Below, one piece after another: positions 26,110 to 33,482 of a stretch of 49,586 bases of DNA (its first letter is position 1; the number at the start of each line of letters is the position of its first letter). The stretch spans positions 1-49,586 of the forward strand of contig DASPKX010000154.1 in the NCBI GenBank assembly GCA_035627835.1, written 5' to 3'. Source of the stretch: DASPKX01 sp035627835. Lineage in GTDB: Bacteria; Verrucomicrobiota; Verrucomicrobiia; Limisphaerales; SXQI01. The notes under the pieces are model-generated. The model searched no databases. It was not told the origin of the DNA and saw only the letters and a program-made list of their open reading frames with translations. A program made the translations under genes and the position numbers.

Positions 26110-27534
26110 ATGCCAGCGCCCATCCCTCCACATTTTCTTAGCCGCAGGCAAATGCTCACCCGCTTCGCCAACGGCTTCGGCATGCTCGGGCTCGCCCAAC
26201 TCCTTTCCGCTGACACGGTCGCTGACATTCTGGCCAACGCCGCAAACCCGCTTGCGCCACGCGCAGGTCATCACACCGCTAAGGCCAAGCGGGTGATATT
26301 CCTGTTCATGTCCGGTGGCCCCTCGCATGTGGACACCTTCGATCCCAAGCCGCGCCTGGCTGACCTCAACGGCAAGCCGCTGCCGTTCGAAAAGCCTAAG
26401 CTCGAGCGAACCAAAACCGGCAATATTCTTGCCTCCCCTTGGAGTTTCAAAAAGCACGGCCAATCGGGGACCGACGTGTCAGAACTATTCCCGCACGTTG
26501 CGACCTGCGTGGATGACCTCTGTGTCATCCGCTCCATGGTTGCCGATAACATCAACCATAACGGCGCTTGCCTGCAGATGAACACTGGCGAGCAAGCCTT
26601 CTCGCGCCCCAGCATGGGCTCATGGCTCACCTACGGTCTCGGAACGGAGAACCAAAACCTTCCAGGCTTTGTTGTCATCAGCCCGGCACAACCGGCCCAG
26701 GGCGCACCTTTGTGGAGTTCCAGTTTTCTTCCCGCCGCATACCAGGGCACTCTTGTTGCAGACCTCAAAAACCCGATTCCAAACCTTGGTTCCAGCAACT
26801 CCGCCGCCCAACGGCAGCAACTCGACCTTTTAAAGAAGCTGAACGATCAGCATCGCGCCCAGCGCGAAGAGGACTCCCGCCTCAGCGCTCGCATCGAGTC
26901 GTTTGAACTCGCGTTTCGCATGCAGCGGGAAGCCCCGGAAGCATTCAACGTCGAGAACGAATCATCCGAAACGAAGAAGCTCTACGGTGTGGACGAAGAG
27001 GTCACCGACTTATTCGCTCGGCAATGTCTCATGGCCCGGCGCCTGAGCGAGCGCGGCGTGCGCATGGTTCAGGTCTATCACACGCAAACCTCCCGCCGCT
27101 CCAGTTGCCAGCTCTGGGATCAGCACGGCGATCTCCGCCGCGAGCTGCCCGCCAACTGCGCCGCCACGGATAAACCCATTGCTGGCCTGCTCAAGGATTT
27201 GAAAGCGCGTGGCCTGCTGGAAGACACCCTCGTCATTTGGGGCGGCGAATTCGGCCGCACCCCCACCGCTGAAGGCGACAACGGCCGCGAGCATCATCCG
27301 TTCGGCTTCACCATGTGGCTGGCTGGCGGGGGCATCAAAGGAGGCCTGGTTCACGGAGCCACCGACGAATTCGGTTGGCACGCTGTGGAGAACAAAGTCC
27401 ATGTGCACGACCTGCACGCGACGATTCTTCACCTGATGGGACTCAATCACGAAAAGCTCACCTACCGCTACAGCGGCCGCGATTTTCGTTTAACCGATGT
27501 TCATGGCAGAGTGGTGAAAGAAATCCTTGCCTGA
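26110..27534 (+). CDS. DUF1501 family exported protein
   Basis: 474 residues. The N-terminus contains LSRRQMLTRFANGFGMLGLA, a twin-arginine export signal, as is usual for the family. The body matches DUF1501: VIFLFMSGGPSHVDTFDPKP, then GKPLPFEKPK, and near the end LVIWGGEFGRTPTAEG with GREHHPFGFTMWLAGGGIKG, plus HDLHATILHLMG. The fold is related to alkaline-phosphatase/sulfatase proteins, with histidine and aspartate residues in those motifs able to bind metal. It starts three bases after the DUF1549/DUF1553 gene. The two presumably act together in the periplasm. Confidence 0.92.
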   Translation: MPAPIPPHFLSRRQMLTRFANGFGMLGLAQLLSADTVADILANAANPLAPRAGHHTAKAKRVIFLFMSGGPSHVDTFDPKPRLADLNGKPLPFEKPKLERTKTGNILASPWSFKKHGQSGTDVSELFPHVATCVDDLCVIRSMVADNINHNGACLQMNTGEQAFSRPSMGSWLTYGLGTENQNLPGFVVISPAQPAQGAPLWSSSFLPAAYQGTLVADLKNPIPNLGSSNSAAQRQQLDLLKKLNDQHRAQREEDSRLSARIESFELAFRMQREAPEAFNVENESSETKKLYGVDEEVTDLFARQCLMARRLSERGVRMVQVYHTQTSRRSSCQLWDQHGDLRRELPANCAATDKPIAGLLKDLKARGLLEDTLVIWGGEFGRTPTAEGDNGREHHPFGFTMWLAGGGIKGGLVHGATDEFGWHAVENKVHVHDLHATILHLMGLNHEKLTYRYSGRDFRLTDVHGRVVKEILA

Positions 27535-27536
27535 CC

Positions 27537-27881
27537 ATGAACTCGATTTTCGTCATCGCGCCCTACAAACTCCACGGCTCCTGGGTTTTCGATGACCCTG
27601 CTGTCGGCCTGAAGCAGGAACCGTTCGTCAGCGGCGCCGACGTGATCATCGACCGATTGGTGGCCAACATCCCGAACGCCCACGAAGGCTTTAAGCTGCT
27701 TTTCGCCCCAACACCTTTCCCTGGTCACCAGCTCAAGGTCGTGCGCACCCGTGAAGAATACGGCGGCAACTGGTATCGCGCTGAAAGCCTCAATCTAGAA
27801 GGCTGGCTCTGCCCCGCGCTCTTCAAATACTTTAAGAGTGCCCCCAACGAACTCTACGTCCGCGCCGAACCAAAGTCGTAA
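27537..27881 (+). CDS. Small DUF6717-like protein
   Basis: 114 residues from ATG 27537, two bases after the DUF1501 stop. The frame stays open far upstream, but there it only shadows the preceding gene. The N-terminus MNSIFVIAPYKLHGSWVFDD followed by VGLKQEPFVSGADVIIDRL resembles a small family I associate with DUF6717, recalled from memory and unverified. It has no signal peptide, membrane helix or catalytic motif that I recognise. Its tight coupling to the DUF1501 gene may be incidental or may indicate a cytoplasmic partner. Confidence 0.65.
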   Translation: MNSIFVIAPYKLHGSWVFDDPAVGLKQEPFVSGADVIIDRLVANIPNAHEGFKLLFAPTPFPGHQLKVVRTREEYGGNWYRAESLNLEGWLCPALFKYFKSAPNELYVRAEPKS

Positions 27882-27971
27882 GCGGGCAGGGGAGTCGCTG
27901 TTAGCTCATTGTCGACAGCGACAGGCGTGCAGCGGGTGTTTAATGCAATTCTCATCTCCCCTGTCTTTCCT

Positions 27972-28020
27972 AATCTGCGAAATCTGCGCAATCTGCGGAC
28001 GTCCTCTCTCTTCTTTCCAA
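27972..28020 (+). repeat. Dispersed repeat, family B copy 1 (three 9-bp units)
   Basis: Three near-identical 9-bp units, AATCTGCGA, AATCTGCGC and AATCTGCGG (27972-27998), are followed by AC and a pyrimidine-rich tail. A second copy lies in the opposite orientation at 48681-48746 and shares a run of about 21 bases. The 384-bp gap between the DUF6717-like gene and the nucleoside transporter (27882-28265) contains this repeat and a hairpin at 28026-28059 but no credible gene. Confidence 0.7.
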
Positions 28021-28025
28021 AGAAG

Positions 28026-28059
28026 AAGGCGGTTCCCGTCACCCTACAGGAACCGCCTT
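28026..28059 (+). terminator. 11-bp hairpin downstream of the DUF1501 operon
   Basis: AAGGCGGTTCC (28026-28036) pairs perfectly with GGAACCGCCTT (28049-28059), 12-nt loop, followed by a pyrimidine-rich stretch (GCCTCTTCTCC). It lacks a real T-run but is placed to end the DUF1549-DUF1501-DUF6717 transcript. Confidence 0.5.
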
Positions 28060-28265
28060 GCCTCTTCTCCTCTTGCCCCTGAGCTATCTTCTCTTCCCTA
28101 TTGTCTACCCGCGATGAATGTTGCTCAGGCAAGCTTCCGTCGCTAGGCCAACACCCCCCGGAAATGGATTCAGGGGAGCTGCTCGTCAGGAGTTCAGGGG
28201 CATGGATTTACAACTTCGTCTGCCTCGGATGCGCTTGCTTCCAGTTCGCCGTCACCGCTAACTTC

Positions 28266-29510
28266 ATGGCCATGCCCGCCCGCCTCATCAGCCTCCTCGG
28301 TCTGATCACATTTCTTTTGCTGGCCTGGGCTCTATCATCAAACCGTAAAGCCTTCCCATGGCGCACAGTCGTCGCTGGGATTGCGCTTCAATTCGTCCTC
28401 GCCTTGCTGATTCTCCATACGGCTCTCGGCCACGCGCTCTTCGCCTACTCCCAGGCAGTCGTTGAACGCCTGAACGGCTTCGCCGTCGAAGGGGCGCGAA
28501 TGGTCTTTGGGCCGCTCGCGGATGCCGCCCTCCTTGGCAAAACTTTCGGCGCGGAGAACGGCCTTGTCTTCGCCGTTACCATCAGCGCCACAATCATCCT
28601 CATCGGCGCGCTCTCGTCGGTCCTCTACCATTGGGGCATCCTCCAGCGCGTTGTCCATGCAATGGCTTTCGTCATGCAGCGCCTCATGCGCGTCAGTGGC
28701 AGCGAAAGCTTGTCCGCCGCTGCCAACGTCTTCGTCGGCCAAACCGAGGCTCCACTGGTCATCCGCCCGTATCTGCCAAGACTCACTCAGAGTGAACTTC
28801 TCGCCGTAATGGTCGGAGGCATGGCTACCATCGCGGGAGGTGTGATGGCTGTTTACGTTTCCCTCGGTGCACGCTCTGGGGACTTGCTCACCGCTTCCAT
28901 CATGAGCGCTCCCGCAGCATTGCTGGTCGCTAAAATTATGCTTCCTGAGACCGAGCAAAGCGAAACCTCCGCCTCTGCTCCTCTCCGGCTCGAACGCGAC
29001 AGCGCCAATAGCATCGACGCTCTCTGCCGCGGCGCCTCGGACGGCATGCAACTCGTCTTCAACATGCTGGCGATGCTCATTGCCTTTGTGGCAATTGTCG
29101 CGCTGCTGAACCACCTCATTGGTTTGGTGTCAGAGCCGCTCGGCGCCAAAATTTCTCTCCAACAAATCTTCGGCTACATCAACGCTCCTTTCGCCTGGTT
29201 GATGGGTGTTCCCGCCAAAGACTGCCTCCTCATTGGCCAATGCCTTGGTGAGCGCATCGCTCTTAATGAGTTCATCGGTTACCTCACGCTCACTCGAAAC
29301 GAAGGCGCTCTCGACGAACGCAGCTTCCGTCTCGCCGTTTATGCGCTTTGTGGCTTCGCCAACTTCGGCAGCATTGCCATCCAGATTGGCGGGATTGGCG
29401 CTCTCGCTCCCAATCGACGCGCGGATCTCGCGCGCCTTGGTGTCCGCTCCATGATTGGGGGCTTGCTCCCCTGCTATATTACCGCCAGCATTGTCGGGAT
29501 ACTGATTTAG
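28266..29510 (+). CDS. Concentrative nucleoside transporter (CNT/NupC family)
   Basis: 414 residues from ATG 28266, the length of bacterial NupC; the frame upstream to 28101 does not look conserved. There are about eight to ten hydrophobic helices. Family motifs are GQTEAPLVIRPYLP, which holds the conserved G-Q-(S/T)-E nucleoside and cation site, and the C-terminal ALNEFIGYLTL plus FANFGSIAIQIGGIGALAP. It should import nucleosides with protons or sodium across the inner membrane. It stands alone. Repeat-rich DNA lies upstream and the TPR protein gene starts 29 bp downstream. Confidence 0.92.
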   Translation: MAMPARLISLLGLITFLLLAWALSSNRKAFPWRTVVAGIALQFVLALLILHTALGHALFAYSQAVVERLNGFAVEGARMVFGPLADAALLGKTFGAENGLVFAVTISATIILIGALSSVLYHWGILQRVVHAMAFVMQRLMRVSGSESLSAAANVFVGQTEAPLVIRPYLPRLTQSELLAVMVGGMATIAGGVMAVYVSLGARSGDLLTASIMSAPAALLVAKIMLPETEQSETSASAPLRLERDSANSIDALCRGASDGMQLVFNMLAMLIAFVAIVALLNHLIGLVSEPLGAKISLQQIFGYINAPFAWLMGVPAKDCLLIGQCLGERIALNEFIGYLTLTRNEGALDERSFRLAVYALCGFANFGSIAIQIGGIGALAPNRRADLARLGVRSMIGGLLPCYITASIVGILI

Positions 29511-29539
29511 GAACCGCACCTGTCGCGGTCTGAACACGC

Positions 29540-30502
29540 ATGAATGTAAAAGTTAAAATCGCGCTCTACATCGTCTTCATTGCTGGCGTGATTTTCACAG
29601 GAGCCAGATTCTATTCCGGCTACAAAAGCGTGGGCGCAACTGCCGCCACCCAGGACACCTCTGCCCTCGGCGAATCAGATCCAGTCCCCGTTGCTGTGGA
29701 CACCACTCCTACCGCAACCAACGCCACCCCACCTTCCACCAATGCCGCTGTCGACACGAATGCGCCAGTGGCGCCCACGAACGAAGTTGCGGCTGCCTCG
29801 ACGACAAACAACCCTCCGCCTACTGCGGCTACGTCCCCTTCGACCAAACCAAAGGAAGACGTCGTTACCGCCAAGACTGGCCGCATTGCCCAGGGCAAGA
29901 TGGATTGGGGCAGCCTCATTGGTTACCTCGGCGGCTTCATCGCCTGCGCTATCGGCCTGGGTTTTCTAATTTCCCATGATGCCTCCGCGTTCATGGCCAC
30001 CAAAGCCGTGGACACTCTTTACAACGATGACGCCGTCGGGATGAAAACTCCTGATTACGAAAAGGCGGAGGAAGAATGGGCCAACGGAAACTTTCTAAAT
30101 GCCATTCAGCTCCTGCGCGATTACCACAAGCGCAACCCCAAGGAAGTTCACGCACAAATTCGTATCGCAGAGATCTACGAAAAAGATCTCAACAACTTCC
30201 TGGCTGCGGCTCTCGAGTACGAGGAAATCCTAAAATGCCGGCTGCGGCCGGATCGCTGGGGCTGGTATGCCATTCACCTCTGCAACCTCTACTTCAAACT
30301 CGACAAAACCGACACCGCTGTCGCGCTCCTCCAGCGCATCAATTCCGAGCACCCCGACGTCCCCGCAGCCGAAAAAGCCCGCAAACGTCTGACCGAAATG
30401 GGCATCGCCTACGAAGACAACTCCTCTGCCGAGACAACCTCCGAGCCCACCCAAACCCAATCCGACTCCAACCTCCCACCCGGTTTCCGCAAGAAAAAGT
30501 AA
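29540..30502 (+). CDS. Two-helix membrane protein with a TPR domain
   Basis: 320 residues. One N-terminal membrane helix (KIALYIVFIAGVIFTGARFY) is followed by a low-complexity linker of about 90 residues rich in Ala, Pro, Thr and Asn, then a second helix (SLIGYLGGFIACAIGLGFLI). The C-terminal half carries about three TPR units (EEEWANGNFLNAIQLLRDYH, then IRIAEIYEKDLNNFLAAALE). This places the TPR domain in the cytoplasm and the flexible linker in the periplasm if the N-terminus is inside. I do not recognise a named family; a scaffold role is likely. Confidence 0.7.
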   Translation: MNVKVKIALYIVFIAGVIFTGARFYSGYKSVGATAATQDTSALGESDPVPVAVDTTPTATNATPPSTNAAVDTNAPVAPTNEVAAASTTNNPPPTAATSPSTKPKEDVVTAKTGRIAQGKMDWGSLIGYLGGFIACAIGLGFLISHDASAFMATKAVDTLYNDDAVGMKTPDYEKAEEEWANGNFLNAIQLLRDYHKRNPKEVHAQIRIAEIYEKDLNNFLAAALEYEEILKCRLRPDRWGWYAIHLCNLYFKLDKTDTAVALLQRINSEHPDVPAAEKARKRLTEMGIAYEDNSSAETTSEPTQTQSDSNLPPGFRKKK

Positions 30503-30523
30503 AACCGAATCGAATGATGTAGC

Positions 30524-30541
30524 CGCAAGCTTCAGCTTGCG
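30524..30541. repeat. Short palindromic repeat (8-bp arms, 2-nt loop)
   Basis: CGCAAGCT (30524-30531) and AGCTTGCG (30534-30541) form a near-continuous palindrome in the 320-bp gap 30503-30822. It resembles REP-like palindromes scattered in related genomes, but only one clear copy is in this window. Confidence 0.5.
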
Positions 30542-30660
30542 CCTCGGCTGCGCCGTTTGCGGCCGGCATTTAGAGTACGTTAGCCTTCCCTGACGACCCA
30601 CCCCCGCTAGCGGACATCCAGCCCGCTTCCGTTCGCCTCAAACGCACGCCTGCCGACGTT

Positions 30661-30723
30661 CCTTTCCTTCCTCCCTTCCTCTTTGTGTTCTTTGTGCCCT
30701 CTCGTGGCCACTCTTCCTTCTCT
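30661..30723 (+). repeat. Dispersed repeat, family A copy 1 (9-bp units)
   Basis: CTCTTTGTG (30679-30687), TTCTTTGTG (30688-30696) and the degenerate CCCTCTCGTGG are followed by CCACTCTTCC. A pyrimidine-rich lead (TTCCTTCCTCCC) precedes them. The copy at 32806-32860 has the same units and the same GTGGCC-x-CTCTTCC ending. Apart from this repeat and the palindrome at 30524, I see nothing in the 30503-30822 gap. Confidence 0.7.
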
Positions 30724-30822
30724 CCCCCGCCTGCGTTCCGAACTTTGCGTGCTCTGCTTAAACTCCATTATGGCCAACACTTCGCCTCCCTGGCCTTGTC
30801 TAAACCGCATCACCGCAAACGA

Positions 30823-32448
30823 ATGCCCAGACGCCCGTCCACCTTCCTCGCCTGGTTTATCCGCCTTTTTATTGTCGCGCCGCTCATCTCCTGGCTCCTC
30901 TACCTGAATTGGGCCGGCCCCAAATACGAAGGCCGCCGAATCAAACAATGGGAGCGTCTTGCCCTCGAACCTGACGCACGCTACTCGGACGATAATCACT
31001 TCAATGAAGCCGTCGTCGTCCTGCAAACATTCAAACCACAACTGGGGGGAAACCTCCTCGGCTCCATCCCATCAATGTCCGACAGCGGTGCGCCCGGACC
31101 AATAGGTTGGTTGGCCGCCAAACTCCCCAGCAACCTCGGCAGTCGCTTCAGCATTCACACCCCTGCGGACAAGAAAGCGGCGGCAATAATGCTCGCCGCA
31201 GAACTCAAGCCTCCACGCGAACTAGCTGAACCAATCCTGCTCTCACAACTCACCAGCCGTTCGACCCAAGTTCGCTACGCGGCCTTGGGCGGGCTTGTGA
31301 CGCTAAAAATTCCGACAGAACGACACATAACTTCGTTTCTAAAGAGTTCCGACCCAGAAGTGCAGATGAACGGGCTCCATCTGGCATATTTCCGGCGTGA
31401 ATCCACCGCTCCCTGGTTTAAGGAACTCAGAAGTTTAAGCCAGAACCCTAAACAATCCCCAGAGGGGGTTTGGGCGACACGCTTGCTCCCGTGGGCCGGA
31501 CCCGACGCGCTTCCCGCCATCAAGAGCGCCCTTGCCTCCACCAACGACTTGGTAGTTCGCCTCCTCCTTGCGGGGATCCGTTCAGCGCCCAAACACCTCA
31601 AATTCTCTCAGGAACTCGCGCCGGAGTTACTGAAGCATTGTGATCTGTCAAAAGATAGACCTTCCACCAATGCCCAAAGCGCCCTCCATGCCCTTGGACG
31701 TTTGGAACGCTTCACCCCCGAACTCCGGGGCGTCGCAATCGAGCTTTATTCCACCGGCAACAACCGCCGCCTTGGCGGGCTTAAACAGGCTCTGGATGCC
31801 TCGCAAGCCACTCCCGCTCAAATCTGCGACATCTTCATTGAAGCGCTCCCGCAAACGAAACCCAAGGATCTCGACCGCTACGTTATCGGACTTTGTGAAT
31901 TCGCGTACGGCACCCCCTTTGTTTACCGGCAGCGGCCGCGCTCTCTGGTCACTGCAACCAACGCGCTCGACCTTGCCCATACGTTGATGAACCACATCGA
32001 AGGGCCCCGGTTGCGTCGCCACCCCCTCGTTCTCACATTATTGCCCCTTCTCGCGCCCGATGCTCCCCAGGTCCACTCTCACCTTGCCTCGCTGGCTCGC
32101 TCCGGAGATCCCGCCATAGTTTCGTACGCACTCTGGGCCCTCCCTCGCACCAGCCTGGGCGTCGAGGAGCGCATGAAAATCGTCTCGCATCTATGGCGCG
32201 ATCCCCGCACCCCTCCCATGCCGCTCTTCTACCTGCTGCACTCTTGCGGTGAAGCCGCCGCCCCACTCCTTCCCGAGATCGAAATGATCGCCACTACTCC
32301 TGACCACCCCTGGCGCGACCAAGCCATAAAGTTCCTAAACCAATATCAAACCCAAACCCCATGGTCTCCGCGCCATACCCACGCAGCGCATGTTGGTTAC
32401 CCCGAAATCCTGGTTTACGAAGGCAAACTTAAGCTTCACTCAAAGTAA
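30823..32448 (+). CDS. HEAT-repeat-like membrane-anchored protein
   Basis: 541 residues from ATG 30823. The frame is open from 30685, but that upstream part lies in repeat family A and is not coding in appearance. One N-terminal membrane helix (FLAWFIRLFIVAPLISWLLY) is followed by a long helical region with HEAT-like pairs such as LSQLTSRSTQVRYAALGGLV and LARSGDPAIVSYALWALP. No catalytic residues were recognised. The family is not one I can name; protein-protein scaffolding at the inner membrane is the usual role of such solenoids. It is followed by 665 bp of repeat-rich non-coding DNA. Confidence 0.65.
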   Translation: MPRRPSTFLAWFIRLFIVAPLISWLLYLNWAGPKYEGRRIKQWERLALEPDARYSDDNHFNEAVVVLQTFKPQLGGNLLGSIPSMSDSGAPGPIGWLAAKLPSNLGSRFSIHTPADKKAAAIMLAAELKPPRELAEPILLSQLTSRSTQVRYAALGGLVTLKIPTERHITSFLKSSDPEVQMNGLHLAYFRRESTAPWFKELRSLSQNPKQSPEGVWATRLLPWAGPDALPAIKSALASTNDLVVRLLLAGIRSAPKHLKFSQELAPELLKHCDLSKDRPSTNAQSALHALGRLERFTPELRGVAIELYSTGNNRRLGGLKQALDASQATPAQICDIFIEALPQTKPKDLDRYVIGLCEFAYGTPFVYRQRPRSLVTATNALDLAHTLMNHIEGPRLRRHPLVLTLLPLLAPDAPQVHSHLASLARSGDPAIVSYALWALPRTSLGVEERMKIVSHLWRDPRTPPMPLFYLLHSCGEAAAPLLPEIEMIATTPDHPWRDQAIKFLNQYQTQTPWSPRHTHAAHVGYPEILVYEGKLKLHSK

Positions 32449-32611
32449 GCGCTGTCTCCCGGCGGCATGTTATGCCTTGGCCTGTGTTGCGGTGGTAGCC
32501 TGGTCGCGGACCGGGGTTTCTTCACTCGCGCCTCGATCCCGACAACTTGAAATGGGTGCTCCCACCCCCCCGAGGGGCCGTTCCAAATCGGGCGGCATCG
32601 CTTGGCCTCTC

Positions 32612-32651
32612 CGTTGCTTGGCGTTGCTTGGCGTTGCTTGGCGTTGCTTGG
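32612..32651 (+). repeat. 10-bp tandem repeat, four exact copies
   Basis: The unit CGTTGCTTGG occurs four times head-to-tail at 32612-32651, then a partial CGT. A related ATCGCTTGG precedes it. It lies in the gene-free gap 32449-33113. This gap also holds hairpin modules, repeat family A copy 2 and three 20-bp repeats, but no credible gene. Confidence 0.9.
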
Positions 32652-32678
32652 CGTACATCACACATCTCGCCCTCGCGG

Positions 32679-32735
32679 GGCCCCGGAGGGGCCGAACAGA
32701 GTAGCCCACGGGCAAGCGCCAGCGCAGCCCGTGGG
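32679..32735. repeat. REP-like double hairpin
   Basis: GGCCCC (32679-32684) pairs with GGGGCC (32688-32693) around GGA. CCCACGGGC (32705-32713) pairs perfectly with GCCCGTGGG (32727-32735), with GCGC/GCGC inside the loop. The sequence GGGGCCGAACA occurs at 32688-32698 and again at 32767-32777, framing the module like a short dispersed element. Confidence 0.6.
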
Positions 32736-32805
32736 TTAAACCATTCGTTGTAAACCAGGCTCCGTAGGGGCCGAACAATCCGTTTGCGGTGTCTCATTCG
32801 CGTTC

Positions 32806-32860
32806 TCCTGCTTGCCTTCTCCTCTTTGTGCTCTTTGTGGCCGCTCTTCCTCCTCTGCGG
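32806..32860 (+). repeat. Dispersed repeat, family A copy 2
   Basis: CTCTTTGTG occurs twice in tandem (32822-32830 and 32831-32839), then GCCGCTCTTCCTCCTCTG. The unit, order and tail match copy 1 at 30661-30723, 2.1 kb away. Read on the minus strand it encodes His-Lys-Glu repeats, a hallmark of spurious proteins predicted from such repeats. Confidence 0.7.
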
Positions 32861-32883
32861 CCCGGATTCCTCTTGACCGACGA

Positions 32884-32929
32884 TGTAATATAAGATTACA
32901 AGAGCATCAAGTCCGGTGGCCCGGACTTG
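32884..32929. repeat. Two adjacent hairpins after repeat A copy 2
   Basis: TGTAAT (32884-32889) pairs with ATTACA (32895-32900). CAAGTCCGG (32908-32916) pairs with CCGGACTTG (32921-32929) around a TGGC loop. The 9-bp second stem is strong, but no T-run follows. They probably form part of the same composite repeat. Confidence 0.55.
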
Positions 32930-32985
32930 TCGGTGCTTACAGCTCCAGCTAAAGCGCGAGTTCACCAACTATGGAACTTACCAGG

Positions 32986-33045
32986 TATTCCCACATAAAA
33001 CCGGCTATTCCCGGCTAAAACCGCCTAATCCCGCATTTTTCAAAA
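32986..33045 (+). repeat. Three 20-bp direct repeats upstream of the CoA-binding gene
   Basis: Units start at 32986, 33006 and 33026, each opening TATTCCC or TAATCCC. The first two agree at 16 of 20 positions and share TAAAACCG; the third matches the first mainly in its first 11 bases. The 20-bp period is close to two DNA helix turns, so a protein bound to each unit would face the same side. They end 68 bp before the start of the CoA-binding gene. Confidence 0.6.
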
Positions 33046-33113
33046 CTTTTTTCTAAACCACTGTTCATCTCGCAAGCCTGAGGCCCTGCGTTGCCATCAA
33101 TCACAACACAAAA

Positions 33114-33482
33114 ATGAAAACCGTTGCCGTCATCGGCGCGAACAAAGACCGCTCCCGCTGGAGCAATAAAGCCGTTCGCGCTTACCTGTCCCAAGGCTAC
33201 AAAGTCTATCCCGTGAACCCGGGCGAGGTTTCTGTCGAAGGTCTGCAGACGCTCAAAAGCGTCGCCGATATCCCGGAGCCGCTCTCGATCATTTCCGTCT
33301 ATCTCCGTCCAAGCCTCACTCTCAAGCTTCTGCCTGAGTTCGCCGCCAAAGGTTGCCAGGAATTGTGGCTGAACCCCGGCACCTGCGATGACGCCGTCCG
33401 CGCGGAGGCTCGCCGTCTCAAGCTGAATGTGATTGAGGCGTGCAGCATCATTGGTGTAGGTGTCTCGCCAGCAAGCCTGTGA
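33114..33482 (+). CDS. CoA-binding domain protein (YccU-like)
   Basis: 122 residues, a single Rossmann-type CoA_binding_2 domain. The N-terminus MKTVAVIGANKDRSRWSNKA gives the nucleotide-binding loop. VYPVNPGEVSVEGLQTLKSV and ELWLNPGTCDD are the typical family stretches. Family members bind CoA but the role is not established. Its TGA stop (33480-33482) overlaps the GTG start of the next gene as GTGA. Confidence 0.88.
   Translation: MKTVAVIGANKDRSRWSNKAVRAYLSQGYKVYPVNPGEVSVEGLQTLKSVADIPEPLSIISVYLRPSLTLKLLPEFAAKGCQELWLNPGTCDDAVRAEARRLKLNVIEACSIIGVGVSPASL

Noticed and set aside
28338..29114. 258-residue minus-strand open frame opposite the nucleoside transporter
   Set aside because: It is a shadow of the CNT gene; the composition is rich in Asp, Glu and His as expected from reverse reading of hydrophobic codons.
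30607..31041. 144-residue minus-strand frame with the same His-Lys-Glu run
   Set aside because: Same cause, repeat family A copy 1, and it overlaps the start of the HEAT-like gene.
32522..32968. 148-residue minus-strand frame with His-Lys-Glu-His-Lys-Glu
   Set aside because: It is a translation of repeat family A and neighbouring hairpins, not a protein gene.
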